Positions 50,502-58,268 of a DNA stretch of 60,464 bases are shown here, one piece after another; positions within the stretch are counted from its first letter, which is position 1, and every line of letters begins with the position of its first letter. The notes beneath the pieces were generated by a model that saw nothing but the letters and a program-made list of their open reading frames with translations, was not told the origin of the DNA and did no database searches. This DNA is from Pseudomonadota bacterium (GTDB lineage Bacteria; Pseudomonadota; Alphaproteobacteria; Rhizobiales; Rhizobiaceae): the NCBI GenBank assembly GCA_023399465.1, contig JAEWPB010000074.1, positions 1 through 60,464 of the forward strand, in the 5' to 3' direction. The position numbers and the translations under genes are program-made.

Positions 50502-51959
50502 ATGGCGAGTACAGTTATCAAAAACGGCACCATTGTTACCGCCGACCTGACCTACAAGGCGGACGTCAAGATCGAGGGTGGCAAGATCGTCGAGATCGGC
50601 CCCAATCTCTCCGGCGGCGATGTTCTGGACGCCTCCGGCTGTTACATCATGCCGGGTGGCATCGACCCGCACGTCCATCTCGAAATGCCGTTCATGGGCA
50701 CCTATTCCAGCGACGACTTCGAAAGCGGCACCCGCGCCGGGCTTGCCGGCGGCACCACCATGGTGGTCGATTTCTGTCTGCCCGGCCCCGACCAGTCGCT
50801 GCTCGAGGCGCTGCAGATGTGGGACAACAAGACCTCGCGCGCCAATGCCGACTATTCCTTCCACATGGCGATCACCGGCTGGAACGAGCGTGTCTTCAAC
50901 GAGATGGAGACCATCGTCAAGGACAAGGGCATCAACACCTTCAAGCACTTCATGGCCTACAAGGGCGCGCTGATGGTGAATGACGACGAGATGTTCGCCT
51001 CCTTCCAACGCTGTGCCGAACTCGGCGCCCTGCCCCTCGTCCACGCCGAAAACGGCGACGTCGTCGCCTCGATGACGGCCAAGCTGCTCGCCGAGGGCAA
51101 CAACGGTCCGGAAGCCCATGCCTATTCGCGCCCGCCCGAGGTTGAGGGCGAAGCCACCAACCGCGCCATCATGCTGGCCGACATGGCCGGCGTGCCGCTC
51201 TATGTCGTGCACACCTCCTGCGAACAGGCGCATGAAGCCATCCGCCGCGCCCGCCAGAAGGGCATGCGCGTCTATGGCGAGCCCTTGATCCAGCACCTGA
51301 CGCTCGACGAAAGCGAGTATTTCAACAAGGACTGGGATCACGCCGCCCGCCGCGTCATGAGCCCGCCCTTCCGCAACAAGCACCATCAGGACAGCCTGTG
51401 GGCCGGCCTGCAATCGGGTTCGCTCTCGGTCGTCGCCACCGACCACTGCGCCTTCACCACCGAGCAGAAGCGCTTCGGCGTCGGCAATTTCGCCAAGATC
51501 CCGAACGGTACCGGCGGCCTTGAAGACCGCATGCCGATGCTCTGGACCTATGGCGTCAACACCGGCCGCCTGACGATGAACGAGTTCGTCGCCGTCACCT
51601 CGACCAACATCGCCAAGATCCTCAACATCTACCCGAAGAAGGGCGCGATCCTCGTCGGCGCCGATGCCGACATCGTCGTCTGGGATCCGAAGCGCTCCAA
51701 GACGATCTCGGCCAAGAGCCAGCAGTCGTCGATCGACTACAACGTCTTCGAGGGCAAGGAGGTGACCGGCCTGCCGCGCTTCACGCTCACCCGCGGCGAA
51801 GTGGCGATCGAGGAAGCCACCGTGAAGACCCGGGAAGGCCACGGCCAGTTCGTCAAGCGCGAGCCCTTCACCGCCGTCAACAAGGCGCTTTCGACCTGGA
51901 AGGAACTGGTGGCTCCCCGCAAGGTGGAACGATCCGGCATCCCGGCGACCGGAGTTTGA
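50502..51959 (+). CDS. hydA: Dihydropyrimidinase
   Basis: This 485-residue cyclic amidohydrolase opens dihydrouracil and dihydrothymine to N-carbamoyl-beta-amino acids. Metal ligands are visible in PGGIDPHVHLEMPFMG, in FKHFMAYKGALMV (the lysine that becomes carbamylated), VHAENGD, VHTSCEQA and VATDHCAF (Asp). The length is normal. The ATG at 50502 follows AAGGGAACG. Two mutually exclusive hairpins lie just after the stop. Confidence 0.95.
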   Translation: MASTVIKNGTIVTADLTYKADVKIEGGKIVEIGPNLSGGDVLDASGCYIMPGGIDPHVHLEMPFMGTYSSDDFESGTRAGLAGGTTMVVDFCLPGPDQSLLEALQMWDNKTSRANADYSFHMAITGWNERVFNEMETIVKDKGINTFKHFMAYKGALMVNDDEMFASFQRCAELGALPLVHAENGDVVASMTAKLLAEGNNGPEAHAYSRPPEVEGEATNRAIMLADMAGVPLYVVHTSCEQAHEAIRRARQKGMRVYGEPLIQHLTLDESEYFNKDWDHAARRVMSPPFRNKHHQDSLWAGLQSGSLSVVATDHCAFTTEQKRFGVGNFAKIPNGTGGLEDRMPMLWTYGVNTGRLTMNEFVAVTSTNIAKILNIYPKKGAILVGADADIVVWDPKRSKTISAKSQQSSIDYNVFEGKEVTGLPRFTLTRGEVAIEEATVKTREGHGQFVKREPFTAVNKALSTWKELVAPRKVERSGIPATGV

Positions 51960-51976
51960 CATGGTCGGCGGTTCAG

Positions 51977-52010
51977 CTTGGGGTCGCCGGACCCCAAGCA
52001 ACCTTGGGGT
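51977..52010 (+). terminator. Two overlapping, mutually exclusive hairpins after hydA
   Basis: Hairpin 1 is CTTGGGGTC (51977-51985) / GACCCCAAG (51990-51998), a 9-bp perfect stem. Hairpin 2 is ACCCCAAG (51991-51998) / CTTGGGGT (52003-52010), an 8-bp perfect stem, followed by TTGCTT. The middle arm is shared, so only one can form. It looks like an attenuator or a duplicated terminator arm. Confidence 0.6.
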
Positions 52011-52035
52011 TTGCTTGAAAGGGCTGATCAATCGG

Positions 52036-52542
52036 ATGAGTGCGGTGGACACAAACAACGATTCAACCTTGCTGGTCCGAACTGGGCGCGCGAACTGGTT
52101 GTCGCTGCTGGCCGGATATGTACTGGCAGTCCTTGTGGGTTCCCTGATGTACATCGCAGCATTCACCATACCGCATTTCTATCAGCATCAGTTGTTCGGC
52201 AACACCGGCTACATCATGATCAGAACCCAGGATGCGGTGCTCCGACTGTTTCCGTTTGCGTTAATACTTTGCCTGCCTGTCACGGCATTCGGTCTCCTTG
52301 TTTTTCGATACGTCCTTCCAAAGAGGAAGGCCACGCTATTGCTTCTTGGCGCTCTGACCCCGATTGCAACTTCGATGGGTCTGACTTGGCTGACAGGAAG
52401 CTTTGACCAAGCGGCAAGCGACATGAATTACAGGGAAATCATGGAGTTGGTCCTCGCTTGCGCTGCTGCAGGGGTAAGTGGTGCCTATATGCTCGGCGCC
52501 GTCGGATTGAGACTAGGGTTCGGAAAATGGAGGTTCGATTGA
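52036..52542 (+). CDS. Four-helix membrane protein of unknown function
   Basis: This ~168-residue protein from the ATG at 52036 has about four membrane helices: SLLAGYVLAVLVGSLMYIAA, LFPFALILCLPVTAFGLLVF, ATLLLLGALTPIATSMGLTW and ELVLACAAAGVSGAYMLGAV. The frame stays open upstream to an ATG at 51961, but that part codes through two hairpins and is unlikely. Codon use and base composition are visibly less GC-rich than in hydA or the ABC genes, which suggests later acquisition. No family is recognised. It converges with the cupin gene. Confidence 0.6.
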   Translation: MSAVDTNNDSTLLVRTGRANWLSLLAGYVLAVLVGSLMYIAAFTIPHFYQHQLFGNTGYIMIRTQDAVLRLFPFALILCLPVTAFGLLVFRYVLPKRKATLLLLGALTPIATSMGLTWLTGSFDQAASDMNYREIMELVLACAAAGVSGAYMLGAVGLRLGFGKWRFD

Positions 52543-52562
52543 GGGCTCCAACCTTTCCCAAT

Positions 52563-52973
52563 CTACGGCACCAGCCCGTCCAGTTCCGGGAGCAGGGTGA
52601 CGCTTTCCTGCTCCCTCGGATCGGTCCGGGCGACGACCGCGGTGCAGGGCGCATGCCCGAGATTGGCCGGCACATGCGGGACGCCGGCGGGAATGTAGAA
52701 AAGCTCGCCGGACCGCACGACGGCGTGATGCTCGAGGCGCTCGCCATACCAGGTGTGCGCCTCGCCCGAGAGCACGTAGATCGCCGTCTCGTGGCTTTCA
52801 TGCAGATGCGCCCGGCCGCGAATGCCGGGCGGGATTGTCAGAAGATGCATGCAGATGCCGGTCGAGCCGACGGTCTCGGCGGCTATGCCCTCAAAGTAAC
52901 TGAACCCCTGCTTGCCGTCATAGGCTTGGCCGGGACGAACAACATGGCAGGTGGGTTTCGATGACAGGTCCAT
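52563..52973 (-). CDS. Cupin domain protein
   Basis: This 136-residue single-cupin protein has metal-binding motif 1 in RAHLHESHETAIYVLSGEAH (H, H, E) and motif 2 in YIPAGVPHVPANLG (H). It may be a small-molecule binding or oxidising protein; the substrate is unknown. The ATG at 52973 has GGAGGAC directly upstream, a strong site. Its first codons overlap those of the divergent ABC ATPase gene by 13 bases, so each promoter must lie inside the other gene. Confidence 0.82.
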   Translation of the reverse strand: MDLSSKPTCHVVRPGQAYDGKQGFSYFEGIAAETVGSTGICMHLLTIPPGIRGRAHLHESHETAIYVLSGEAHTWYGERLEHHAVVRSGELFYIPAGVPHVPANLGHAPCTAVVARTDPREQESVTLLPELDGLVP

Positions 52974-53854
52974 TCCAGTCCTCCGTGGCAGATCCGGCAC
53001 AGGGCGCCACCGCCCCTGATGGCGGTCTTTCCGGAAATGATAGCACACAAGGGCTCCGCGCCGATGGCGCGAGTGCCGCTTCCGTCGTCTCCGCACGCAA
53101 CCTCTGTCTCACCTACGAGACCAATGACGGCCCGGTCCATGCGCTGAGCGATGTCGATCTCGATATCGGCAAGGGCGAGTTCGTGTCGTTCATCGGTCCG
53201 TCAGGTTGCGGCAAGACGACGTTCCTCAGGGTGATCGCCGATCTCGAACAGAAGACCGCCGGCGACATCACCGTCAACGGCATGACCCCGAAGCAGGCCC
53301 GCGAGGCCCGCGCCTATGGCTATGTGTTCCAGGCGGCCGCACTCTATCCCTGGCGGACGATCGAGAAGAACATCGCCCTGCCGCTCGAGATCATGGGCTA
53401 TTCCTCAGCGGAGAGGAAGGCACGCATCGAGCAGACGCTCGACCTCGTCAACCTCTCCGGTTTCGGCAAGAAATACCCCTGGCAGCTTTCCGGCGGCATG
53501 CAGCAGCGCGCCTCGATCGCCCGGGCGCTCTCCTTCGACGCCGACCTGCTGCTGATGGACGAACCCTTCGGTGCACTCGACGAGATCGTCCGCGATCACC
53601 TGAACGAAGCGCTGCTGAAGCTATGGGACCGCACCAACAAGACGATCTGTTTCGTCACCCACTCGATCCCCGAGGCGGTCTATCTCTCGACCAAGATCGT
53701 CGTCATGTCGCCGCGCCCGGGCCGGGTGACCGACATCATCGATTCCCCGTTGCCGAAGGAGCGGCCGCTCGGCATCCGCGAGACGCCGGAATTCCTCGAA
53801 ATCGCCCATCGCGTGCGCGAGGGGCTGAGAGTGGGGCACAGCGATGAGACCTGA
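52961..53854 (+). CDS. ABC transporter ATPase (NitT/TauT/SsuB type), probable pyrimidine importer
   Basis: This 297-residue ATPase has an N-terminal extension of ~45 residues before the ABC core. Its Walker A is GPSGCGKTT, its Q-loop lies in YGYVFQAAALYPW, its signature is LSGGMQQRASIARAL and its Walker B is LLLMDEPFGALD. It resembles SsuB/TauB/ThiZ ATPases that work with NMT1/THI5-like binding proteins. The ATG at 52961 has AGGTGGG upstream but overlaps the start of the divergent cupin gene; a GTG further in is possible. Two permease genes and the binding-protein gene follow. Confidence 0.9.
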   Translation: MTGPFQSSVADPAQGATAPDGGLSGNDSTQGLRADGASAASVVSARNLCLTYETNDGPVHALSDVDLDIGKGEFVSFIGPSGCGKTTFLRVIADLEQKTAGDITVNGMTPKQAREARAYGYVFQAAALYPWRTIEKNIALPLEIMGYSSAERKARIEQTLDLVNLSGFGKKYPWQLSGGMQQRASIARALSFDADLLLMDEPFGALDEIVRDHLNEALLKLWDRTNKTICFVTHSIPEAVYLSTKIVVMSPRPGRVTDIIDSPLPKERPLGIRETPEFLEIAHRVREGLRVGHSDET

Positions 53855-53915
53855 AGTTTTGCCCCGCGCGGCGAGCGGGATCGTTGTGAACGTCAGGACC
53901 GGGAGGAGCTGAGAC

Positions 53916-54800
53916 ATGGAACGACAAAGCTTTTTCCGTGACCGCTTCCTGCCCGTGACCACCGTGGTGCTGGTGATCCTTGCCATCTGGACGGTCTGCG
54001 TCGTCATCCTCAACACTCCCTTCGAGCGCGACCAGGCGGCACGCGCCGGCAGGGAGATCAGTTTCAGCGAGATCCTGCCGAAGACCTTCGTCCAGGAGCG
54101 CCCGGTGCTGCCCTCGCCGCACCAGGTCGCCGCGGAGCTTTGGGACGGCACGGTGGGCAAGCCGATCACCTCCAAGCGCAGCCTCGTCTACCATGCCTGG
54201 ATCACGCTGTCGGCGACCCTGCTGGGCTTCGCCATCGGCACCGTTCTCGGCATCGTGCTGGCGATCGGCATCGTCCATAACCGGGCGATGGACCGCTCGA
54301 TGATGCCCTGGGTGATCGCAAGCCAGACCATCCCGATCCTGGCGGTCGCGCCGATGATCATCGTCGTCCTCAATTCGATCGGCGTTTCCGGCCTGCTGCC
54401 GAAGGCGCTGATCTCCACCTATCTCAGCTTCTTCCCGATCGTCGTCGGCATGGTGAAGGGCCTGCGCAGCCCCGATATCCTGCTGCTCGACCTGATGCAC
54501 ACCTACAATGCCAGCCCGTCGCAGATCTTCTGGAAGCTGCGCTGGCCGGCGGCGATGCCGTTTCTCTTCACCTCGCTGAAGGTCGCCGTCGCCATCTCGC
54601 TGGTCGGCGCGATCGTCGGCGAACTGCCGACCGGCGCCGTCGCCGGGCTTGGCGCCCGCCTGCTCTCCGGTTCCTACTACGGCCAGACCGTGCAGATCTG
54701 GGCGGCACTGTTCATGGCGGCAGCGCTTGCCGCCCTGCTGGTGTCGATCGTCGGTCTTGCGCATGGCGCGGTCGTCAAACGCATGGGAGTGAAGGCATGA
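53916..54800 (+). CDS. ABC transporter permease 1
   Basis: This 294-residue BPD permease of the SsuC/TauC type has six to seven helices, starting VTTVVLVILAIWTVCVVIL. A periplasmic segment (PFERDQAARAG ... PSPHQVAAELW) follows the first helix. The EAA-type loop is near MHTYNASPSQIFWKLRWPAAMPF. It forms a heteromeric channel with permease 2. Its stop overlaps the next start (ATGA). Confidence 0.9.
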   Translation: MERQSFFRDRFLPVTTVVLVILAIWTVCVVILNTPFERDQAARAGREISFSEILPKTFVQERPVLPSPHQVAAELWDGTVGKPITSKRSLVYHAWITLSATLLGFAIGTVLGIVLAIGIVHNRAMDRSMMPWVIASQTIPILAVAPMIIVVLNSIGVSGLLPKALISTYLSFFPIVVGMVKGLRSPDILLLDLMHTYNASPSQIFWKLRWPAAMPFLFTSLKVAVAISLVGAIVGELPTGAVAGLGARLLSGSYYGQTVQIWAALFMAAALAALLVSIVGLAHGAVVKRMGVKA

Positions 54801-55666
54801 ACGGCGCCTATCTGTTTTCGGCGATTGCCTTCTGGCTCTGCGCCTGGGCCTTCAACGAGTGGCTGGTGCGCCAGCGTTTCCGCAGCCCCGCCGCCAACCG
54901 CGCCGCCCGCATTTTCGTGCCGGTGCTGTTCGGCGTTTCGATCCTGGTGCTCTGGGAGGGGATCACCCGCGGCTTCAACGTGCCGCAGATCCTGCTCCCC
55001 GCCCCGACGATGATCTGGGCGAAGCTCTCAAGCTCCGTGCCGACGCTCTGGGCGGACTTCCGCCAGACCTTCCTCAAGGCGGTGCTGACCGGCTATGTGC
55101 TCGGCTGCGGCCTCGGCTTCCTCGTCGCGATCATCATCGACCGTTCGCCCTTCCTGCAGAAGGGGCTGCTGCCGATCGGCAATTTCGTCTCCGCTCTGCC
55201 GGTCGTCGGCATCGCGCCGATCATGGTGATGTGGTTCGGCTTCGACTGGCCGTCCAAGGTGGCGGTGGTCGTCATCATGACCTTCTTCCCGATGCTGGTG
55301 AACACGGTGCAGGGACTTGCCTCGGCGAGCGCCATGGAGCGCGACCTGATGCGCACCTATGCGGCGAGCTGGTGGCAGACGCTGGTCAAGCTCAGGCTGC
55401 CGGCCGCCGGGCCGTTCATCTTCAACGCCCTGAAGATCAATTCGACGCTGGCGCTGATCGGCGCCATCGTGGCAGAGTTCTTCGGCACCCCGATCGTCGG
55501 CATGGGGTTCCGGATTTCCACGGAAGTGGGGCGCAGCAATGTCGACATGGTCTGGGCTGAGATTGCGGTCGCCGCAGTCGCAGGATCGGCATTCTATGCG
55601 GTGGTGGCGCTCATCGAGCGTACCGCCACCTTCTGGCATCCGTCTGTCCGTGGTGGCCAGGCGTGA
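54797..55666 (+). CDS. ABC transporter permease 2
   Basis: This 289-residue BPD permease is of the same family as the preceding gene. It has an N-terminal helix, a basic loop, and the EAA-type loop MRTYAASWWQTLVKLRLPAAGPF. Two different permeases per transporter is typical of the hydroxymethylpyrimidine/pyrimidine-type importers. It overlaps permease 1 by four bases and is followed by the binding-protein gene after 26 bases. Confidence 0.9.
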   Translation: MNGAYLFSAIAFWLCAWAFNEWLVRQRFRSPAANRAARIFVPVLFGVSILVLWEGITRGFNVPQILLPAPTMIWAKLSSSVPTLWADFRQTFLKAVLTGYVLGCGLGFLVAIIIDRSPFLQKGLLPIGNFVSALPVVGIAPIMVMWFGFDWPSKVAVVVIMTFFPMLVNTVQGLASASAMERDLMRTYAASWWQTLVKLRLPAAGPFIFNALKINSTLALIGAIVAEFFGTPIVGMGFRISTEVGRSNVDMVWAEIAVAAVAGSAFYAVVALIERTATFWHPSVRGGQA

Positions 55667-55692
55667 CAAAGCATATAAAAAAGGGAACAGAC

Positions 55693-56685
55693 ATGAAAAC
55701 CAAAGTGCTTTCGATGATCCTCGGTGGTGCCGTGTCGCTGATGGCAGTGCAGGCGATGGCTGCCGACAAGGTGACGCTGCAGCTGAAATGGGTGACCCAG
55801 GCGCAGTTCGCCGGCTATTACGTCGCCAAGGACAAGGGCTTCTACGAGGAAGAGGGCCTCGACGTCGAGATCAAGCCGGGCGGCCCGGACATCGCTCCGC
55901 CGCAGGTGCTGGTCGGTGGCGGCGCCGACGTGATCGTCGACTGGATGCCGTCTGCGCTGGCGACCCGCGAAAAGGGCGTTCCGCTCGTCAACATTGCCCA
56001 GCCGTTCAAGGCCTCCGGCATGATGCTGACCTGTCTGAAGGAATCCGGCGTGACGTCACCCGCCGACTTCAAGGGCAAGACCCTCGGCGTCTGGTTCTTC
56101 GGCAACGAGTATCCGTTCCTATCGTGGATGTCCCACCTGAAGATCCCGACCGAAGGCGGCCCCGACGGCGTCACCGTGCTCAAGCAGGGCTTCAACGTCG
56201 ACCCGCTGCTGCAGAAGCAGGCGGCCTGCATCTCGACCATGACCTACAACGAGTACTGGCAGGTCATCGACGCCGGCATCTCCCCCGATGACCTGATCAC
56301 CTTCCAGTACGAGAAGGAAGGCGTGGCGACCCTCGAGGACGGCCTCTACGTGCTCGAGGACAAGCTCAGCGATCCGGCCTTCAAGGAAAAGATGGTCAAG
56401 TTCGTGCGCGCGTCGATGAAGGGCTGGAAATACGCCGAGGAAAACACCGACGAAGCCGCCGAGATCGTACTTGAGAACGACGCTACCGGCGCCCAGACCG
56501 AACAGCACCAGAAGCGCATGATGAGCGAAGTCGCCAAGTTGACGGCGGGCTCAAACGGCGCTCTCGACGATGCCGACTACCAGCGCACCGTCAAGACGCT
56601 GCTCGGCGGCGGCTCCGACCCGGTCATCACCAAGGAGCCGACCGGCGCCTTTACCCGCGAAATCACCGACGCCGCTCTGAAATAG
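55693..56685 (+). CDS. NMT1/THI5-like substrate-binding protein of the pyrimidine-cluster ABC transporter
   Basis: This 330-residue periplasmic protein has a signal peptide ending at AMAAD (residue ~23). The NMT1/THI5 fold follows: LQLKWVTQAQFAGYYVAKDKGFYEEEGLDVEI (start), GGADVIVDWMPSAL, and MTYNEYW, which is the ligand-loop region. Such proteins bind pyrimidine-like or riboflavin-like ligands. The cluster context favours uracil, thymine or a dihydropyrimidine. The ATG at 55693 follows AAGGGAACAG. A strong terminator ends the operon. Confidence 0.88.
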   Translation: MKTKVLSMILGGAVSLMAVQAMAADKVTLQLKWVTQAQFAGYYVAKDKGFYEEEGLDVEIKPGGPDIAPPQVLVGGGADVIVDWMPSALATREKGVPLVNIAQPFKASGMMLTCLKESGVTSPADFKGKTLGVWFFGNEYPFLSWMSHLKIPTEGGPDGVTVLKQGFNVDPLLQKQAACISTMTYNEYWQVIDAGISPDDLITFQYEKEGVATLEDGLYVLEDKLSDPAFKEKMVKFVRASMKGWKYAEENTDEAAEIVLENDATGAQTEQHQKRMMSEVAKLTAGSNGALDDADYQRTVKTLLGGGSDPVITKEPTGAFTREITDAALK

Positions 56686-56719
56686 TCGCGGCTCGCAGGG
56701 AAATCTCGAGGAATACCGG

Positions 56720-56754
56720 GCGCGCGGAGCAACTTGCTCCGCGCGCTTTTCCTT
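56720..56754 (+). terminator. Intrinsic terminator of the ABC operon
   Basis: GCGCGCGGAGC (56720-56730) pairs with GCTCCGCGCGC (56736-56746) around a 5-base loop, followed by TTTTCCTTT. It lies 34 bases after the binding-protein stop. Confidence 0.92.
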
Positions 56755-57062
56755 TCAATCGCCATTGCCTATTCATTAGTATAGCTGCAGCCGCCACAGA
56801 CGGGACCGGCGGCAACGATGCGTTGATTTGTGCAATGCAAACAACTAGTATGCGCGTCCGGTCAATTGTTGTTGGTTCATGCTTGTAGAGTGCGCCGATC
56901 GTCACCACTTGCAAACGGACTGATTAGATTGCACTGAGAGAAGGCGCGTGGTCGCCAAGGCATATCCTTGACACCTTCTCCATTTAAGACATTGTGACCT
57001 CCGGTTTTCCTCCTGTGGTTGCAGGACCGGACAAAGGCTATACCGCAAAGGCTGGACATCGC
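56755..57062 (+). promoter_or_regulatory. Control region of the RND efflux operon
   Basis: This 308-base gene-free region precedes the RND adaptor gene. A plausible sigma-70 promoter is TTGATT (56823-56828), 17 bases, TAGTAT (56846-56851), each box 4/6 to consensus. No regulator gene lies beside it. Confidence 0.35.
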
Positions 57063-58256
57063 ATGGCTCGCAGATCGCTTACTATCGGAAGTATATTGGC
57101 CTCCCTCGTCCTTGCATCGGGCGCGACCGGAGCGCGGGCCGCAGATGCCGCGACGACCGAAAAGCCGCAGCAGAACTTTCCCGCAATCGTCGTGACTGCG
57201 GCCACCACCACCCGGCTGGTCGATCGCGTGGTCGCCACCGGCTCGGTCAAGCCGGTTGAGGAGGTCTTCGTGCAGCCACAAGTCGAAGGCCTGTCGATCA
57301 AGTTGCTGAACGCCGATGTCGGCGACGAGGTGCCTGCCGACGGCGTGCTCGCTGTGCTCAATGACGACGCGCTGCTCTTGCAGAAGAGCCAGATGGCGGC
57401 GACCAAGGCGAAGGCCGAAGCCACCCTTGCGCAGTTGCAGGCCCAGACCGCGGAAGCACAGGCCAATGCCGAAGAGGCCATTCGCCAGCGCGATCGCGCA
57501 CTTGCGCTCGCCCAGAAAGGCACGGTTTCGACCTCGCAAGCCGAACAGCTGACATCGACCGCCACCATGGCATCGGCCAGGGCACGCGCCGCCGAACATT
57601 TCATCAGCGTGGCCGAGGCCGAACTGAAGGTGGTCGACAGCCAGATTGCCGACGTCGACCTCAAGCTTGCCCGCACCAGCGTCAAGGCGCCGGTGGCCGG
57701 CACGGTGGCGGCGCGCAGCGCCAAGGTCGGCGCCATTGCCAGCGGCGTCGGCGAGCCCCTCTTCACCATCATTCGCGACGGCGCGATCGAACTCGTCGCC
57801 GACGTGCCGGAAAGCGACATCCTGAAGATCAAGATCGGCCAGAAGGCGGTCATCGCGCTCTCGGGCAGCCCCGAGAAGCTCAGCGGTTCCGTTCGCCTCG
57901 TCTCGCCCACCGTCGACCTGACGACGCGGCTTGGCGCCGTCCACATCAAGATCGACGACAGCAACCGCGCCCGCTCCGGCATGTTCGGCAGCGCGGAAAT
58001 CATCGTCGAGGATATCGAAGGCCTGGCGCTGCCGCTGACGGCAATCACGATGGGGCGCGACGGCACCAACGTGCGCAAGGTCGAGGACAACGTCGTCAAG
58101 CTGGTGCAGATCGAGACCGGCATCCAGGACGGCGGCCTTGTCCAGATCGTCAGCGGTCTGAAGGATGGCGACATGGTGGTCGAGAAGGCTGGCGCTTTCG
58201 TCCGCAATGGCGATACCATCACACCCGTTCGCGACCAACAGCCCGTTTCCAACTAA
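57063..58256 (+). CDS. RND efflux periplasmic adaptor (membrane fusion protein)
   Basis: This 397-residue protein has a signal peptide (SLTIGSILASLVLASGATGARA, about residues 4-26). A biotinyl-lipoyl-like domain (VEGLSIKLLNADVGDEVPADGVLAVL) encloses a coiled-coil hairpin (~105-200: rich in Ala/Gln/Glu). Beta-barrel and membrane-proximal domains follow. It links the inner-membrane RND pump to an outer-membrane channel. There is no lipobox cysteine. The ATG at 57063 has AAAGG upstream. The pump gene starts 12 bases after its stop; no TolC-like gene is in the window. Confidence 0.9.
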   Translation: MARRSLTIGSILASLVLASGATGARAADAATTEKPQQNFPAIVVTAATTTRLVDRVVATGSVKPVEEVFVQPQVEGLSIKLLNADVGDEVPADGVLAVLNDDALLLQKSQMAATKAKAEATLAQLQAQTAEAQANAEEAIRQRDRALALAQKGTVSTSQAEQLTSTATMASARARAAEHFISVAEAELKVVDSQIADVDLKLARTSVKAPVAGTVAARSAKVGAIASGVGEPLFTIIRDGAIELVADVPESDILKIKIGQKAVIALSGSPEKLSGSVRLVSPTVDLTTRLGAVHIKIDDSNRARSGMFGSAEIIVEDIEGLALPLTAITMGRDGTNVRKVEDNVVKLVQIETGIQDGGLVQIVSGLKDGDMVVEKAGAFVRNGDTITPVRDQQPVSN

Positions 58257-58268
58257 TCGAGGTCAGGG

